A stretch of DNA of 64,000 nt, taken from contig JAQBUI010000010.1 of the NCBI GenBank assembly GCA_027624035.1, positions 24,289-88,288 on the forward strand, given 5' to 3'. Position 1 is the stretch's first letter; the number at the start of each line of letters is the position of its first letter. Of the stretch, positions 1-8,233 are shown one piece after another. The stretch comes from Pseudomonadota bacterium (GTDB lineage Bacteria > Pseudomonadota > Gammaproteobacteria > Pseudomonadales > Azotimanducaceae). The notes beneath the pieces were generated by a model. The model was not told where the DNA came from. It did not search any database and worked only from the letters and a program-made list of their open reading frames with translations. The position numbers and the translations under genes were made by a program.

Positions 1-1
1 A

Positions 2-751
2 CTGCTCCACGCCGTGGCGGTCGTCAAGGCAGGCGTGTTTACCATACTCAAGGGTACCGTGTACTTGTTCGGGCTGGACAACCTGAGTGATTCAGGCGCG
101 GCAGAGATGCTGCTGCCGGTCGCTGCACTGACGATCATCCTCGGTTCTGTGATCGCGATGCGACAGGACAACCTCAAGGCAAGGCTCGCCTATTCCACCG
201 TCAGCCAGCTGTCATATATTGTGGTCGGGGCGCTGGTGGCCAATACCCTGGGTGTGATTGCGGCCTCGCTGCACATGGTGATGCACGCCTTTGGCAAGAT
301 CACCCTGTTCTTCTGTGCGGGCGGTATCATGGTGGCCTCTCACAAGACAGAGATCTCTACCATGGGTGGCCTGGGAAGGCAGATGCCAATCACCATGGCC
401 GCGTTCACCATCGGCGCAATCGCCATCATCGGATTGCCTCCCATGGGGGTCATCTGGAGCAAGTGGTATCTGATTGCTGGCAGCATCGAAGGTCAGTACT
501 GGTGGCTCATCGGTGTCTTTGCAATCAGTACCCTGCTCAATATCGCCTATCTGTTGCCGATCCCGCTGCAGGGTCTCATGAGCAGCCCCGCGGCAGACGA
601 TCATCCAGGCTGGCATGAGGCTCCAATACCGTGCCTGATCGCCATGGGCATCACGGCAACCGGTTGTGTGGCGCTGTTCTTCTTCGCACCGGCAATCGCC
701 CAGTATCTTTCATCGGGTCTCGCCCCTACAGGCAGCGGGGATCAGCCATGA
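2..751 (+). CDS. Cation/proton antiporter subunit D-like (MrpD/NuoL family), 5' partial
   Basis: C-terminal part (about 250 residues) of a polytopic proton-translocating subunit of the NuoL/MrpD (Proton_antipo_M) family. The frame is open back to base 2, so the true start lies outside the window and the first in-frame GTG at 14 is internal. The first residues read LLHAVAVVKAGVF, the lysine-bearing helix typical of these proteins; SQLSYIVVGAL and MHAFGKITLFF are further family blocks. About seven hydrophobic segments are visible. The stop overlaps the next ATG (ATGA at 748-751), so this is an operon with the next two genes. By family it would exchange Na+ or K+ for protons in the inner membrane. 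An Mrp antiporter is more likely than complex I because another D-type subunit follows and no nuo genes are seen. Confidence 0.85.
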   Translation: MLHAVAVVKAGVFTILKGTVYLFGLDNLSDSGAAEMLLPVAALTIILGSVIAMRQDNLKARLAYSTVSQLSYIVVGALVANTLGVIAASLHMVMHAFGKITLFFCAGGIMVASHKTEISTMGGLGRQMPITMAAFTIGAIAIIGLPPMGVIWSKWYLIAGSIEGQYWWLIGVFAISTLLNIAYLLPIPLQGLMSSPAADDHPGWHEAPIPCLIAMGITATGCVALFFFAPAIAQYLSSGLAPTGSGDQP

Positions 752-1008
752 CTGACGGCCAGGATCACAAGCCCCATCCAGGACCCCGGGTACGCCGGGG
801 ACTGCAGGTCTTCTACGGCATCTGCGCCATGTTACTATTGTTGGATATTGCAGGCCTCAGACATGCTGAAAGCGCCATCGATGGCTTCTGGGGCTTCTAC
901 TCTCTGTATGGATTCGTCGCCTGTGTGGTACTCGTACTGATCGCCCGGTGGATGCGGCGATTCCTGATGCGCGACGAAGATTATTATCGGCGGCACGAAC
1001 ATGATTGA
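748..1008 (+). CDS. Small membrane protein in antiporter operon
   Basis: An 86-residue protein with two predicted membrane segments (about residues 20-37 and 50-68), a charged N-terminus and a basic-acidic tail ending DEDYYRRHEHD. I do not recognise the family. The start ATG overlaps the previous stop by four bases and the stop overlaps the next gene's ATG by eight, so it is translationally coupled on both sides to two D-type antiporter subunits. The track lists a longer ORF from 631, but that extension is out of frame with and overlaps the upstream gene. It is probably an accessory or assembly subunit of the antiporter complex; this is inferred only from position. Confidence 0.7.
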   Translation: MTDGQDHKPHPGPRVRRGLQVFYGICAMLLLLDIAGLRHAESAIDGFWGFYSLYGFVACVVLVLIARWMRRFLMRDEDYYRRHEHD

Positions 1009-2692
1009 CCTGCCGCCCTTTCTGCTGTTTTTTGCCGGCGCAGTGGTCGCGGCGGTCAGCCCGGCGATCGTCCGCGGCGCGCTCACCGTCGTCATTCCTC
1101 TGGCGGGCGGCCTGCTGCTGCTGACCATGGATCCCGGCAATCACTACGGTTACCGGATCTTCACGTATCACGGTGAACTGTATCGTCTGGATGAACTCAG
1201 CAGGCTGTTCGGTTATCTGTTCCACATTGCCGCGTTCATCGGCGGCATCTATGCCCTGCATGAGAAAGACCGGGTGCAACAGATCGCGGTCTTCATCTAT
1301 GCCGGCAGCGCCCTCGGGGCTGTGATGGCAGGAGACCTCATCAGCCTGGTCATTTTCTGGGAACTCGCCGCCATCAGTTCCGTTGCGCTGATCTGGGCAA
1401 AACGAACGCCCCGGGCATGGCATGCCGGGATGCGGTATCTGATGATCCAGGTGGCCTCCGGCATGCTGCTGCTCGCTGGCTGCGTCTGGCTGATTGCCGC
1501 CCGGGATGGCGACGCATCATTCGATTTCATCGGCATTGATACCCCGGCGGGTACCATGATCATGCTCGCCCTCGGCATCAAGGCAGCCTTCCCATTCCTG
1601 CACAACTGGTTGACCGATGCCTATCCCGAGGCGACCCCGACCGGGACGGTTTTTTTAAGCGCGTTCACCACCAAGATGGCCATCTATGCCCTTGCCAGAG
1701 GGTTCCCCGGCACCGAGATACTGGTCTACGTGGGGATGACCATGACGGCCTTTCCCATTTTCTATGCCGTCATTGAGAACGACCTGCGCCGGGTACTCGG
1801 CTACAGCATGATCAATCAGCTTGGTTTTATGGTCGTTGGCATTGGCATTGGCACAGAGCTCGCGCTGAACGGCGCGGTAGCCCATGCGTTCAATGACGTG
1901 ATCTTCAAAGGGCTGCTGTTCATGTCCATGGGGGCGGTGCTGCACATGACCGGTAAGATCAACGGCTCTGACCTCGGCGGGCTGTGGCGAAGCATGCCCA
2001 TTACCACCGCCCTGTGCATCATCGGCGCAGCGTCCATCTCCGCCTTTCCGCTCTTTTCCGGGTTCGTCTCCAAGTCCATGGTGATGAGTGCCGCCATCGG
2101 CGAAGGCTACCTGGGGGTCTGGCTGGTACTGCTGTTCGCGTCCGCCGGCGTGTTCCACCATGCCGGCATCAAGATTCCCTACTTCGCGTTCTTCGCCCAT
2201 GACTCTGGCATTCGCACCACAGAGCCCCCCCGCAACATGCTGATCGCCATGGGCATCGCGGCGACACTGTGCGTCGGGATTGGCTGCTTTCCACAGCTCC
2301 TGTACTCGCTTCTGCCCTATGACACCGGCTACTGGCCGTTCGACACGACCCATGTGCTGGCGCAAATACAGGTGCTGTTTTTCTCCGCTCTGGCTTTCGT
2401 ATGGCTGCAGCTTCAGGGCATCTATCCGCCTGAGCTTCGCTCAGTCAACCTGGATGCAGAATGGACCTATCGCCGCGGCCTGCCCCGGCTATGGGCCTCG
2501 CTATCCGAACTCGCCCGTCATCAGGCTGGCAAGGCAAGCGTTCTGGCGTCGACATCGGCAAGGCGGGCCATCGCTGTGGGACTGCACTATTACGACCCCG
2601 TAAGCCGCTATTTGAGGGCCCGCTCAACCGGTGATATGGTCCAGTGGACCACACTCCTGCTGGGTGTTTATCTGCTCTACTACTTCTTCTGA
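1001..2692 (+). CDS. Cation/proton antiporter subunit D-like protein (Proton_antipo_M)
   Basis: 563-residue polytopic protein of the NuoL/M/N-MrpA/D superfamily with about 13-14 hydrophobic segments. Conserved features are the glutamate in LVIFWELAAISS, the lysine helix LALGIKAAFPFLHNWL followed by DAYPEATPTGTVFLS, GYSMINQLGFM and the histidine/lysine region AHAFNDVIFKGLLFMSMG. The last ~120 residues are soluble or amphipathic and end in a final membrane segment (LLLGVYLLYYFF). It overlaps the preceding small gene by eight bases. A second D-type subunit in one operon is known from extended mrp/mnh-like clusters. By family it is an inner-membrane cation/proton antiporter subunit; the transported ion cannot be read from sequence. 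Confidence 0.85.
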   Translation: MIDLPPFLLFFAGAVVAAVSPAIVRGALTVVIPLAGGLLLLTMDPGNHYGYRIFTYHGELYRLDELSRLFGYLFHIAAFIGGIYALHEKDRVQQIAVFIYAGSALGAVMAGDLISLVIFWELAAISSVALIWAKRTPRAWHAGMRYLMIQVASGMLLLAGCVWLIAARDGDASFDFIGIDTPAGTMIMLALGIKAAFPFLHNWLTDAYPEATPTGTVFLSAFTTKMAIYALARGFPGTEILVYVGMTMTAFPIFYAVIENDLRRVLGYSMINQLGFMVVGIGIGTELALNGAVAHAFNDVIFKGLLFMSMGAVLHMTGKINGSDLGGLWRSMPITTALCIIGAASISAFPLFSGFVSKSMVMSAAIGEGYLGVWLVLLFASAGVFHHAGIKIPYFAFFAHDSGIRTTEPPRNMLIAMGIAATLCVGIGCFPQLLYSLLPYDTGYWPFDTTHVLAQIQVLFFSALAFVWLQLQGIYPPELRSVNLDAEWTYRRGLPRLWASLSELARHQAGKASVLASTSARRAIAVGLHYYDPVSRYLRARSTGDMVQWTTLLLGVYLLYYFF

Positions 2693-2713
2693 ACGACCAC
2701 GCGAGACCAACAC

Positions 2714-2798
2714 CCTTGAGCATGCCCGTGCAGGCATGCCGTAGTCGTGCCCGGAAGTTCTCCGGACGACACAGCTTGCGGCCAGAACTTCTCGAAAG
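2714..2798 (+). repeat. Palindromic dispersed repeat, copy A
   Basis: One copy of the ~85-bp repeat family in this window, filling the space between two convergent genes. The first hairpin reads CATGCC...GGCATG here, whereas most copies have CGTGCC...GGCACG. Both arms changed together, so pairing is kept. It also keeps GTAGTCGTGC, the CCGGAAGTTCTCCGG palindrome and an AGAACTTC block that can pair with GGAAGTTC. Confidence 0.8.
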
Positions 2799-2820
2799 CA
2801 GTAGAACTCATCAATGACGG

Positions 2821-3906
2821 TTACGGCAGTGAATAGGAGAGCTCAAGCTCCCGGGCGGTGCTGTTGAACCAGTCTACTACCTCACGATGATAGGGGATGC
2901 CCTCGCGCCTGCGCTTCTCGACTTCCTCGTGCTCGATCAGGCCGGCGTAGTACACCCGATCATGCCCCTTGGCCGGCTTCATGTTCGCAAGCCGTTCCAG
3001 CAACACGTCGAGGTCTCCCTTGAACTTTGCCGCATCGACAAAGGCTTCGATCTTCATGGCCATGACAAACTGGGCATTGCTGGCTTCGGCCACAAAGCCC
3101 GGACCATTGCCTGACAGCACCCCCGCCATGATGTCCACAATCGTGGCAAAGCCATAGCCCTTGTGACCACCGTTCTCCCGGGTGCCACCGAACGGCAGCA
3201 TGTAGAAACCACCATAGTTCGGAGCATCCACCGGCTCCATGATCGGTGTGCCGTCCAGCGTCGTGATCCAGCCGGGCTCAAGCTGTGAACCGATTCGACG
3301 GGTCAGCATCATCTTGTTGGCGGCCACCTGGGTCGTGGCAACATCAAAAACAAACGGCGGCATCTTGCCGGCCGGTGCGGCCCACGCGATCGGCTGGGTG
3401 CCGTAAACGGGCTCGGACCCGAACACCGGTACCTGCAGTCTGCCACCGGCGGACACCATGCAGATACCAATCATGTCGTGCTCGAGCGCCATCAGGGTGT
3501 AATAGGCGAGCATCCCGAAGTGGCCGCAATTTTGCAGCGTGACCGCCCCCATGCCGGTTGCCTCGGCCTTTTCGATGGCCATGGTCATGGCACGGGGCCC
3601 GACCTGAATGCCGAGGCCTTTGTCCCCGTCGAGGGTTGCACTGACCGGTGACTCCCGCAGCACCTTGACGTCCGGGCGCGGGTTCTGACGCCCGGCCTTG
3701 TACTGCGCGATGTAGTTGCGCAGCATGTTCGACACCCCATGGCTCTCGCAGCCGCGAAGGTCACTGGTGATCAGCACGTCAGTGGACAGGGCAGCATCTT
3801 CACGGCTCATGCCCATCTTCTCGAAGATTTCCTGGGTAGCCGCTCGTGCGGCCTGTTCACTCACCAGAACCTGATCGGCCTCCGGAACAAGAAATCGTTT
3901 CAGCAT
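2821..3906 (-). CDS. Ldh2-type malate/L-lactate (ureidoglycolate-like) dehydrogenase
   Basis: 361-residue NAD(P)-dependent 2-hydroxyacid oxidoreductase of the Ldh2/MdhG family, which has an all-novel fold unrelated to classical LDH. Family blocks seen: SDLRGCESHGVSN near the N-terminus, QNCGHFGMLAYY with the catalytic-type histidine, YGTQPIAWAAP, and GGHKGYGFATIVDIM near the C-terminus. The ORF track starts 64 codons earlier; I choose the ATG at 3906 because AAGGAGAGG lies just upstream and the protein then starts MLKRFLVPE as relatives do. Substrate is not determinable; relatives reduce malate, lactate, 2,3-diketogulonate or ureidoglycolate. It is convergent with the antiporter operon, with repeat copy A in between. 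Confidence 0.88.
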   Translation of the reverse strand: MLKRFLVPEADQVLVSEQAARAATQEIFEKMGMSREDAALSTDVLITSDLRGCESHGVSNMLRNYIAQYKAGRQNPRPDVKVLRESPVSATLDGDKGLGIQVGPRAMTMAIEKAEATGMGAVTLQNCGHFGMLAYYTLMALEHDMIGICMVSAGGRLQVPVFGSEPVYGTQPIAWAAPAGKMPPFVFDVATTQVAANKMMLTRRIGSQLEPGWITTLDGTPIMEPVDAPNYGGFYMLPFGGTRENGGHKGYGFATIVDIMAGVLSGNGPGFVAEASNAQFVMAMKIEAFVDAAKFKGDLDVLLERLANMKPAKGHDRVYYAGLIEHEEVEKRRREGIPYHREVVDWFNSTARELELSYSLP

Positions 3907-4074
3907 GTCATCCCTCTCCTTATTCAGACTGACAACGGGGAAAAGAGCGCAGTGTACCGAATGCGACCGGTCCTGGCACGCACCTGTAACACCCGGGTGA
4001 TGCCCCTTGATGACAGTCTGTTCAAAGCGTGTCATCCTGAACGTTTCAACCGATCCGTGGGCGGGAGCCAACCA

Positions 4075-4509
4075 ATGAAAATCGAAGCACTGGGACACGT
4101 AGTGATCAAAGTCCGGGACCAGCAGCGGGCCGAGGACTTCTACAACGGCCTCCTTGGCATGCCTATCGTGGCACGAAACGAATCACCCCCCATGACGTTT
4201 TTCTCCATGGGCAATCATCACGATTTTGCCATCATGGCCATTGGCAACGATGCCGGAACCCCTCCCGACGGTACCGTTGGTCTTGCTCATGTCGCCTTCA
4301 AGATCGGCAACCAGTTGTCGGAACTGTCCGCCGCAAGGGACATCCTGACAAAAGCCGGAGTGCGCAGCGCGCCAATTGACCATGAAGTCACGAAATCCCT
4401 GTATCTGTCTGACCCGGACGGAAACCAGGTAGAACTCTATATTGATGCCTCCGATGCATGGAAGACCGAACCGCAGAGGGTTGCCCAGGCATCCCCACTT
4501 GAGCTCTGA
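4075..4509 (+). CDS. VOC (glyoxalase/bleomycin-resistance fold) family protein
   Basis: 144-residue single VOC domain with two beta-alpha-beta-beta-beta modules: module one IEALGHVVIKVRDQQRAEDFYNGLLG, module two VGLAHVAFKIG through LSDPDGNQVELYID. The metal-site pattern H (GHVVIKV), H (LAHVAF) and E (NQVELY) is present, so it may be a metal-dependent lyase or dioxygenase; the substrate is unknown. The track ORF extends 112 codons upstream; ATG 4075 is chosen because MKIEALGHVV is the normal N-terminus. The last 22 codons, including the stop, lie in a DNA segment duplicated immediately downstream. Confidence 0.85.
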   Translation: MKIEALGHVVIKVRDQQRAEDFYNGLLGMPIVARNESPPMTFFSMGNHHDFAIMAIGNDAGTPPDGTVGLAHVAFKIGNQLSELSAARDILTKAGVRSAPIDHEVTKSLYLSDPDGNQVELYIDASDAWKTEPQRVAQASPLEL

Positions 4510-4579
4510 ACAGGATGCCTCCGATGCATGCAAGACCAAACTCCAAAGGGTTGCCCAGGCATCCCTACTTAAGCTCTAG
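4444..4579 (+). repeat. Tandem direct duplication (66-bp units, 70-bp period)
   Basis: Bases 4444-4509, the 3' end and stop of the VOC gene, are repeated at 4514-4579 with only a handful of substitutions. Both begin GATGCCTCCGATGCATG and contain GGGTTGCCCAGGCATCC. The second unit is not needed by the VOC protein because the first ends in TGA. It now forms the leader of the following flavoprotein gene. It looks like a recent slippage or unequal-crossover duplication that has begun to diverge. Confidence 0.9.
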
Positions 4580-4591
4580 CCTGGAACCAAA

Positions 4592-5629
4592 GTGACCGAA
4601 TTTCAACCACCGACGCTGCGGGTTCGGGCGGGCGCCGTCTCGGATTTCGCCCGTGACTATGCGGCCGAGACAGAAAAGCTCGGGCACGTGCACCCTGCCG
4701 TACTCGATGCCATGCAGGAAGCCGGCCTGCCACAACTGCTCAAACCCGGTTCCGCCTATACCATCAAGGAGTTTGTCGACGTCTGCGGCATCCTGGCCGA
4801 GGGCTGCATGTCGTCGGGCTGGTGCAACTTCGTATGGGGAATGCACAGCTATCTGATGTCAGCGTATCCTGCCGAGGTGCAGGAGACCGTCTGGGAAGAC
4901 CCGAAGGCGCTGATCTCGGCCTCGCTCGCGCCTGCGGGCCACACCCCCGGGATAGATCGAGATGGCGCGGTCGTCACTGGCCGATGGCGTTTTAACTCCG
5001 GAGCCGACCATGCCCAGTGGCTGCTGCTGGGCGTGAGCCAGGATGAGGGCGAGCCCCATCTCGGGCTGTTCCACCGCTCTGAATTCGAACTCGATGACAC
5101 CTGGCAGGTGATGGGCCTGCGGGGGACCGGCTCGAAAGATGCCGTCATGGATGGCCAGCACATTCCGGCAGAACGATTGATGCCCTTCTCCCAGGTCTTG
5201 ACGCCTTATGGCGCCATGCTGATCCTGGTGATCGTGGGGCCCGTCATTGGCGGCGCCCAGGCGGCGGTGAATGAGTACGCCAAACAACTGAGCACCAGTC
5301 ACGGGCAGAGCGCCATGATCAGGTTGTCAGAGGCGAGCGCAGAGGTGGACGCCGCACGGTTGGTGGCGCTGAGCGCGGCAGACCTGCTGGACCTGAACCC
5401 CTCACCCAACGGCTTTATCACGGCCCGGATCATCCGGGACACTGCCTATGCCGCCAGGCTGTGTAATCAGGCGACCAGACGGGTTTTCGAGGCCGCCGGG
5501 GGCAGTGCCCTGCACGAATCGCGGCCTATACAGCGCATCTTCCGGGACGTGACCGCCGGCTGTGCTCACGCCAAGCTGCAATGGGATGGCAATGCCCTGC
5601 CTTACGCCAGCATGCTGGTCGGCGAATAA
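4592..5629 (+). CDS. Acyl-CoA-dehydrogenase-fold flavin monooxygenase (HsaA/HpaB-like)
   Basis: 345-residue acyl-CoA dehydrogenase-fold protein resembling flavin-dependent group D monooxygenases such as HsaA, and the Acyl-CoA_dh type-2 C-terminal domain. The middle part has SGADHAQWLLLGV and the late block is LCNQATRRVFEAAGGSAL. The ACAD catalytic glutamate is not evident, which favours hydroxylation with reduced FMN/FAD over dehydrogenation. GTG at 4592 is the only reasonable start and has a weak Shine-Dalgarno. The upstream VOC gene suggests a shared ring-cleavage or hydroxylation pathway, as in sterol or aromatic degradation. No partner flavin reductase is adjacent. Confidence 0.75.
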   Translation: MTEFQPPTLRVRAGAVSDFARDYAAETEKLGHVHPAVLDAMQEAGLPQLLKPGSAYTIKEFVDVCGILAEGCMSSGWCNFVWGMHSYLMSAYPAEVQETVWEDPKALISASLAPAGHTPGIDRDGAVVTGRWRFNSGADHAQWLLLGVSQDEGEPHLGLFHRSEFELDDTWQVMGLRGTGSKDAVMDGQHIPAERLMPFSQVLTPYGAMLILVIVGPVIGGAQAAVNEYAKQLSTSHGQSAMIRLSEASAEVDAARLVALSAADLLDLNPSPNGFITARIIRDTAYAARLCNQATRRVFEAAGGSALHESRPIQRIFRDVTAGCAHAKLQWDGNALPYASMLVGE

Positions 5630-5666
5630 CGAGTAGAACAGCGAACCATCGCAGGGGCGGGTCATC

Positions 5667-6305
5667 GTGGAACTGGAATCAGAACGAAGGGAATATCAAT
5701 TCGGCCAATTGACCCGTGACAGCCTCGCCGACTCCCCCGTCGATCAATTTGAACAATGGATGACCGATGCAATCCGGTCTGGCGTTCAGGACCCGACCGC
5801 GATGTGCCTCGCCACCGTCGGGCCGAATGGCGCGCCGTCTCAGCGGATAGTGCTGTGCAAGCATTTCGATCAGGAAGGATTTGTGTTCTACACCAATCTT
5901 GAGAGCCGAAAGGCCATGGAGATCGCGGGCAACCCACAGGTCAGCCTTCATTTCCCCTGGCTGCAGATCGACCGGCAGGTTCACGTCGAGGGAACCGTGA
6001 AGAAACTGGGCATCGCGACCGTACTGAAGTACTTCCTGAGCCGGCCCCGGGACAGTCAACTTGCCGCATGGGCATCACAACAGAGCCGACGGATCTCCGG
6101 CAGACAGATTCTGGATGATGAATTTCGACGGCTGCAGAACAAATTTGCAGACGGCGAAATCCCGTTGCCGTCCTTCTGGGGCGGTTTTCGGGTCACCCCC
6201 GCCCGCTGGGAGTTCTGGCAGGGCAGGGAAAACCGCCTTCACGACCGCTTCGAGTACCTGCCATCGGCTGACGGCCAATGGAGCATCGAACGGATGGCAC
6301 CCTGA
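5667..6305 (+). CDS. pdxH: Pyridoxine/pyridoxamine 5'-phosphate oxidase
   Basis: 212 residues, the normal PdxH length. It oxidises PNP or PMP to pyridoxal 5'-phosphate using FMN and oxygen, in the cytosol. Family features: MCLATVGPNGAPSQRIVLCK (FMN and substrate-site start), GFVFYTNLESRKAMEI, and the signature C-terminus FWGGFRVTPARWEFWQ, HDRFEY. GTG at 5667 is preceded by a GGGGCGGG stretch. It is followed directly by a strong stem-loop. The neighbours are not vitamin B6 genes, so this is probably a monocistronic housekeeping gene. Confidence 0.95.
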   Translation: MELESERREYQFGQLTRDSLADSPVDQFEQWMTDAIRSGVQDPTAMCLATVGPNGAPSQRIVLCKHFDQEGFVFYTNLESRKAMEIAGNPQVSLHFPWLQIDRQVHVEGTVKKLGIATVLKYFLSRPRDSQLAAWASQQSRRISGRQILDDEFRRLQNKFADGEIPLPSFWGGFRVTPARWEFWQGRENRLHDRFEYLPSADGQWSIERMAP

Positions 6306-6327
6306 GCCCGACCGTGGTCAGGGTGCC
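6296..6327. terminator. Stem-loop between convergent pdxH and macro-domain gene
   Basis: A perfect 10-bp stem, GGCACCCTGA pairing with TCAGGGTGCC across a 12-base loop, overlaps the pdxH stop codon. Position between convergent genes fits a bidirectional transcription end. No T-run follows, so intrinsic termination is not certain. Confidence 0.6.
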
Positions 6328-6344
6328 TGCCGGGGACAACAGGG

Positions 6345-6842
6345 CTAGCTTGGAATACCTGGCTCGACGGCTTTCTTGCCCTCATGGTATTCGGTATAGA
6401 CGTAGACGGGGATGTCCAGGTCTCCCAGCCGGGACTCGACCAGGGGAGATACCTCTGACCAGTCCAGTCCGCCTACACCAGTCGCCAGCTTAGGCAGCGC
6501 CAGAGAAGTAAAGCCCTCTGCTTCCACCAGCTTTGCCAGGGCCCGCAGGCAGTCCCCTACGTATTTCGTGGTCGCCTTGCCGGGCCGGCTGCCGTGGCCG
6601 TATCCGCCCTCCTGGGTCATCAGATTGACAATCCGAAGCTGATCCACCGAGCCCCACATCCAGACGCTACCCGGTTTCGGATGCTGACTGTTACACCAGT
6701 GGTGAAAATCCTTGTGCATGGATGGATAACGCTTGTGCAACGACAGCGCAAGCCCCTGTGTCATCGGATCATTGGCCGCGATGCCATGGGCGATCGCCTG
6801 AGCGCCCGTTAGTAAAATGTCGCCGGATACTTCGTAAATCAT
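6345..6842 (-). CDS. Macro-domain (ADP-ribose binding) protein
   Basis: 165-residue single macro domain. The start MIYEVSGDILLTGAQAIAHGIAAN matches the GDI/L..D..AIAH-N entry of ALC1/TARG/DarG-like macro domains. LALPKLATGVGGLDWSEV is the phosphate-loop block ending the domain. By family it binds ADP-ribose and may remove ADP-ribose from proteins or DNA in the cytosol. No DarT toxin or PARP-like gene is adjacent, so it is not clearly an antitoxin. It is convergent with pdxH, and its upstream region is made of dispersed repeats B1/B2. The asparagine after AIAH is not in the usual place (HGIAAN), so catalytic competence is uncertain. Confidence 0.8.
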   Translation of the reverse strand: MIYEVSGDILLTGAQAIAHGIAANDPMTQGLALSLHKRYPSMHKDFHHWCNSQHPKPGSVWMWGSVDQLRIVNLMTQEGGYGHGSRPGKATTKYVGDCLRALAKLVEAEGFTSLALPKLATGVGGLDWSEVSPLVESRLGDLDIPVYVYTEYHEGKKAVEPGIPS

Positions 6843-6858
6843 CTAATGCTCCCTTACA

Positions 6859-6943
6859 GCCTTGAGCGTGCCCGGATCAGGCACGCCGTAGTCGTGCAAG
6901 CAAGTTTCCCGGACTGCACGCCATAGAACAGTACTTCCATGAA
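6859..6943 (+). repeat. Palindromic dispersed repeat, copy B1
   Basis: Near-consensus copy with an intact first hairpin GCGTGCC-N7-GGCACGC, then GTAGTCGTGC, AGTTTCCCGGA and ending ACTTCCATGAA. It abuts copy B2 head-to-tail upstream of the macro-domain gene. Confidence 0.85.
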
Positions 6944-6944
6944 A

Positions 6945-7030
6945 GCCTTGAGCGTGCCCGGATCAGGCACCCGTAGTCGTGCCAGAAAGTACTCACTCTG
7001 GCACCTCGTATCGATGGACTTCCGTGAAAG
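6945..7030 (+). repeat. Palindromic dispersed repeat, copy B2
   Basis: Second head-to-tail copy. The first 30 bases match B1 closely (GCGTGCCCGGATCAGGCAC). The second half is diverged (CAGAAAGTACTCACTCTGG) and it ends ACTTCCGTGAAA. The 6843-7131 interval between genes holds only B1, B2 and about 100 bases with nothing recognisable. Confidence 0.8.
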
Positions 7031-7131
7031 ATGATTGAAGAGTAATTCGCGGGCTCGATGGTTACCTTGACTTGAATCGTCTTTGGGGCAATTTGCAGCA
7101 ATCAATACACCGGGAATCGATCCCCCTGGGC

Positions 7132-8139
7132 CTACGAGAACGCAATTCCCAGGATGAGTCCACCGAACAGCAGCAGTCCATACCATCGATTGTGCTCAAA
7201 GCAGTACGCCACAAACCACAGCGGCCAGACCGATGCCGGATAGTGCTCGGGCCGATTGCCCGGTTTCGGATGGTCGAACACTCGCCATACCCGAAACGCG
7301 TTCTGCACCGCCAGGATCACAACCAGCGATGCAATGGGCATCCAGTCCATCAGCACAAATACCAGCACTGAAAGATACATGAGGCCAACCAGCCATTGAC
7401 TGACCCGACGGGCGCGCGCTTCGCCGAACCTTACGGGCAACGTCTGAACGCCTTTGTCGCGGTCAAACCCGGCCTTGTCGATGTGTTTGCCGAAGATCAC
7501 CGTTGTGGGCCCGAGACCTGCCAGAAAGGAGACCGCCAATACATGAGGCGTGAGCTCACCAGTCATGGCATAGGCGATCCCACCAACCATAAGGGGCCCC
7601 CAGGCAAGCCAGACCGCCACTTCACCAAGACCCCACTTCTTCAGCGGCCAGGTATAGAACAGCACCAGCAGCCCCCCGCACAGAGCTGGCACGATAACGC
7701 CGGCAGTGGTCAGCAATACCACGGCAGCCCCGCACACGAGCGCACCCCCGCCCGTTGCAAGCAACCCCAGCAGGACCTGGCGCTGGCTCATCAGGCGGTC
7801 TTCAAGAACGTGGGTGCCGTACTGCAGCCGGTAGTAGTTGCCGCTGTCAACGCCGAGTCGAAAGTCCACGAGATCGTTCAGCAGGTTATTGGTGGCGTGG
7901 GCCAATACCACACCGACCGTACACAACACCCAGACCAGCAGATTGAACTCGCCCTGGGGCCACACAGCCACCGCAGCGAACAAGGCCGAAAACAACGTCA
8001 TCAGGAGTACCGATGCCCTGGCAGCCAGAAGCCAGCGCACAGCCCAGTGGGAACCAGACCACTGCTCCCGGGTGATTCGCGGCACGCTCCCCAGCGTGGC
8101 CAGAACGGTAACGCGATTGTCTTCAATGCCGGTCTGCAA
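7132..8139 (-). CDS. UbiA-family prenyltransferase
   Basis: About 335 residues with eight to nine membrane segments. The two Asp-rich UbiA motifs are present: NNLLNDLVDFRLGVDSG and HIDKAGFDRDKGVQTLPVRFG. The family transfers a prenyl chain onto an aromatic or sugar acceptor in the inner membrane (ubiquinone, menaquinone, haem, lipids); MenA-like is possible, but the neighbours do not decide it. The track ORF begins at 8316, but its first ~58 codons are translated repeat DNA (LTGSGL four times). I prefer TTG 8139, which has AAGAGGA upstream and starts just before the conserved region. How the native start relates to the repeat insertion is uncertain. Confidence 0.8.
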   Translation of the reverse strand: MQTGIEDNRVTVLATLGSVPRITREQWSGSHWAVRWLLAARASVLLMTLFSALFAAVAVWPQGEFNLLVWVLCTVGVVLAHATNNLLNDLVDFRLGVDSGNYYRLQYGTHVLEDRLMSQRQVLLGLLATGGGALVCGAAVVLLTTAGVIVPALCGGLLVLFYTWPLKKWGLGEVAVWLAWGPLMVGGIAYAMTGELTPHVLAVSFLAGLGPTTVIFGKHIDKAGFDRDKGVQTLPVRFGEARARRVSQWLVGLMYLSVLVFVLMDWMPIASLVVILAVQNAFRVWRVFDHPKPGNRPEHYPASVWPLWFVAYCFEHNRWYGLLLFGGLILGIAFS

Positions 8140-8161
8140 TGTTCCGATCCTCTTGTCTAAC

Positions 8162-8233
8162 AGCCCTGAGCCCGTCAAAAGCCCTGAGCCCGTCAAAAGC
8201 CCTGAGCCTGTCAAAAGCCCTGAGCCTGTCAAA
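8162..8233 (+). repeat. Four tandem 18-bp repeats
   Basis: Four consecutive units of AGCCCTGAGCCCGTCAAA (units three and four have CCTGTC). The unit resembles the leading edge of the neighbouring dispersed repeat (GCCCTGAGCGTGCC), so it may have arisen by slippage at the end of copy C1. On the minus strand it encodes LTGSGL repeats in the over-extended UbiA ORF. Confidence 0.9.

Noticed and set aside
6854-7186. ORF of 110 residues on the minus strand
   Set aside because: It is a translation of repeat copies B1/B2 plus the UbiA 3' end; no ribosome site or family.
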